DNA of 60,000 nucleotides from Nematostella vectensis (lineage: Eukaryota > Cnidaria > Anthozoa > Actiniaria > Edwardsiidae). The first letter of the stretch is position 1; each line of letters starts with the position of its first letter. The position numbers and the translations under genes were made by a program. The notes beneath the pieces were generated by a model that saw nothing but the letters and a program-made list of their open reading frames with translations, made no database searches and was not told the DNA's origin. Of the stretch, positions 49,850 through 60,000 are shown in pieces. The stretch spans positions 10,880,022 through 10,940,021 of the forward strand of contig NC_064045.1 in assembly GCF_932526225.1 (NCBI RefSeq), given 5' to 3'.

Positions 49850-50157
49850 GATAGTCGTATTCATGTATCAGGAGGTGATGATAGTCGTATTCATGTAACA
49901 GGAGGTGGTGATAGTCGTATTCATGTAACAGGAGGTGATGATAGTCATATTCATGTAACAGGAGGTGGTGATAGTCGTATTCATGTATCAGGAGGTGATG
50001 ATAGTCGTATTCATGTAACAGGAGGTGATGATAATCGTATTCATGTAACAGGAGGTGATGATAGTCATATTCATGTAACAGGAGGTGATGATAGTCGTAT
50101 TCATGTATCAGGAGGTGGTGTTAGTCGTATTCATGTAACAGGAGGTGGTGTTTAGTC
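49850..50157. repeat. 30-bp minisatellite, open in one frame
   Basis: About ten copies of a unit containing GATAGTCGTATTCATGTAAC and AGGAGGTGAT. Because the unit is 30 bp the frame stays open (decapeptide SRIHVTGGDD) from an ATG at 49811 to a stop at 50155. No splice sites or conserved flanks support coding. Confidence 0.9.
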
Positions 50158-50672
50158 AAGTGGAAATAGAATAGGCTAGACCTAGTAGAGAAGAGAATGG
50201 ACCCATGGGCTTACTAGCGTGACCGGACTAAGCGCCTAGGGGAGCTTGGGTACGGTTCACCCTTCCCATGGTCCTGTGTGTCGGCGCTAAACCGTCCCAT
50301 GGCTCATTGCGCTCACTAGTTCTGGATCCACGCCAGTGGTTGGAGGAGAGAGGGGAAAGGGTGGGGCACTCAGCAGTTATTATACATACACGGTCTTCGC
50401 AGTACGAGCGACCTTGAGTCAAGTTCAAGACCTAAAACGATGAGCGTCTACTACTAAAAAATTAATACGATCCTGACTACGTGAAGTGCAGCACCTGAAA
50501 TTAAAAACACACAGAGATGTTAATACTTTGGTATTCCCAAAAAAGGCAAAATAGTGTGCAATAGAGTGCAACTCGAAAATTATAAGAAATTTCTTTCAAA
50601 ATTCTAAAAAAATTCGAAAGAATTCCTTTTGATGAATACCGCTGTTCTGCAATGATGACGTCACTTACTTTT
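50158..50672. other. 3' flank of the discoidin-domain gene
   Basis: Downstream of the minus-strand stop at 50673. A minus-strand frame at 50228-50428 was considered as an exon, but the phase of the last modelled intron does not lead to it. Confidence 0.45.
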
Positions 50673-59578
<8,906 letters not shown>

Positions 59579-60000
59579 TTTTTTTTTCTTACTGATGCAA
59601 GAGAGAGCGGAATTCCCTTCACACTGTAAATTTTTTCGACACACCTGCCATCCAATGAAAGTTGTTTCGCCGTATGAGACGAGCACCTTAATTATTCAGA
59701 TCTCGAAAGAAAAATGACTTGCGATGGTTGCTAAGGGAGATAGATGAGTTAATTCAGATGCTAAGTTAAAAGTTTTTGGCAATAACAGCCGTCCAGTAAT
59801 AAAAAGGGAATACTGGTTTACATATATTTCTGGTCGAAATGAAGCGAAATAAGTTCAAACTTTGGTATTATTTTGACCTGGAATATGATTGAAGTTATTT
59901 GACAATCACTTAACCTGAAACATTTCAACTTGCAGCATATTGACAACAATATATTTTTACTCGCCGCATGTATTAGCTATGGAATGACAAATACAAAATT
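59579..60000. promoter_or_regulatory. Upstream region of the discoidin-domain gene
   Basis: Contains the 5' leader and promoter of the minus-strand gene starting at 59578. No TATA box or other motif could be assigned with confidence. Confidence 0.4.

Noticed and set aside
50310-50335. CACTAGTTCTGGATCCAC resembling a cloning-vector polylinker
   Set aside because: Only the restriction-site fragments match; the order and flanking bases differ from common vectors, so contamination is not supported.
50228-50428. Minus-strand ORF downstream of the discoidin gene as a further exon
   Set aside because: Exon 12 in the correct phase ends at a TAA at 50675-50673; reaching this ORF would need a different frame.

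Overview
This is an animal (metazoan) genomic window. It is AT-rich and intron-rich, with GT-AG introns, many microsatellites and many short inverted-repeat elements. The conserved genes are animal orthologues, while a GPI-anchored ShKT protein, a PAN/Apple protein and lineage-restricted secreted proteins point to a cnidarian, most likely an anthozoan such as a sea anemone. The species is an inference. Ten protein genes can be modelled; most were assembled by hand from splice sites and conserved exon phase.

Left part (1-15 kb): a head-to-head pair. TECPR1 (minus, nine exons, running off the left edge) is an autophagy and lysosome-damage factor. Fructose-1,6-bisphosphatase (plus, three exons, complete) starts 347 bp away. 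The middle-left part (15-22 kb) holds two minus-strand secreted or cell-surface genes: a small GPI-anchored ShKT-domain protein with a Thr/Pro stalk (four exons) and a short PAN/Apple protein (two exons). From 22 to 29 kb no convincing conserved gene is visible, but there is a 1271-bp Mutator-like element with about 230-bp terminal inverted repeats and a perfect 10-bp target duplication.

Centre (29-34 kb): one uninterrupted 1480-codon ORF encodes a secreted protein with sixteen four-cysteine, VWC-like modules joined by Thr/Pro/Glu mucin-like linkers. It contains a nearly identical 1095-bp internal tandem duplication. This is the most striking unfamiliar gene here. Next come an ankyrin-repeat/SOCS-box protein (minus, 35-37 kb) and a second head-to-head pair: COX19 (minus, twin CX9C) and WDR45B/WIPI3 (plus, ten exons, 344 aa). 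TECPR1 and WDR45B both act in autophagy, but nothing in the sequence links their expression.

Right part (50.6-59.6 kb): a twelve-exon minus-strand gene encodes a 618-aa secreted protein with one F5/8 type C (discoidin) domain between unfamiliar, apparently lineage-restricted regions.

Non-coding structure is rich. Two unrelated genes (TECPR1 and the discoidin gene) carry tandem repeats that copy an exon end together with its 5' splice site, and in both only the exon-adjacent copy keeps a usable donor at the duplicated position. A third array stops 14 bp from a 3' splice site. Several short inverted-repeat (MITE-like) families recur through introns and intergenic DNA.
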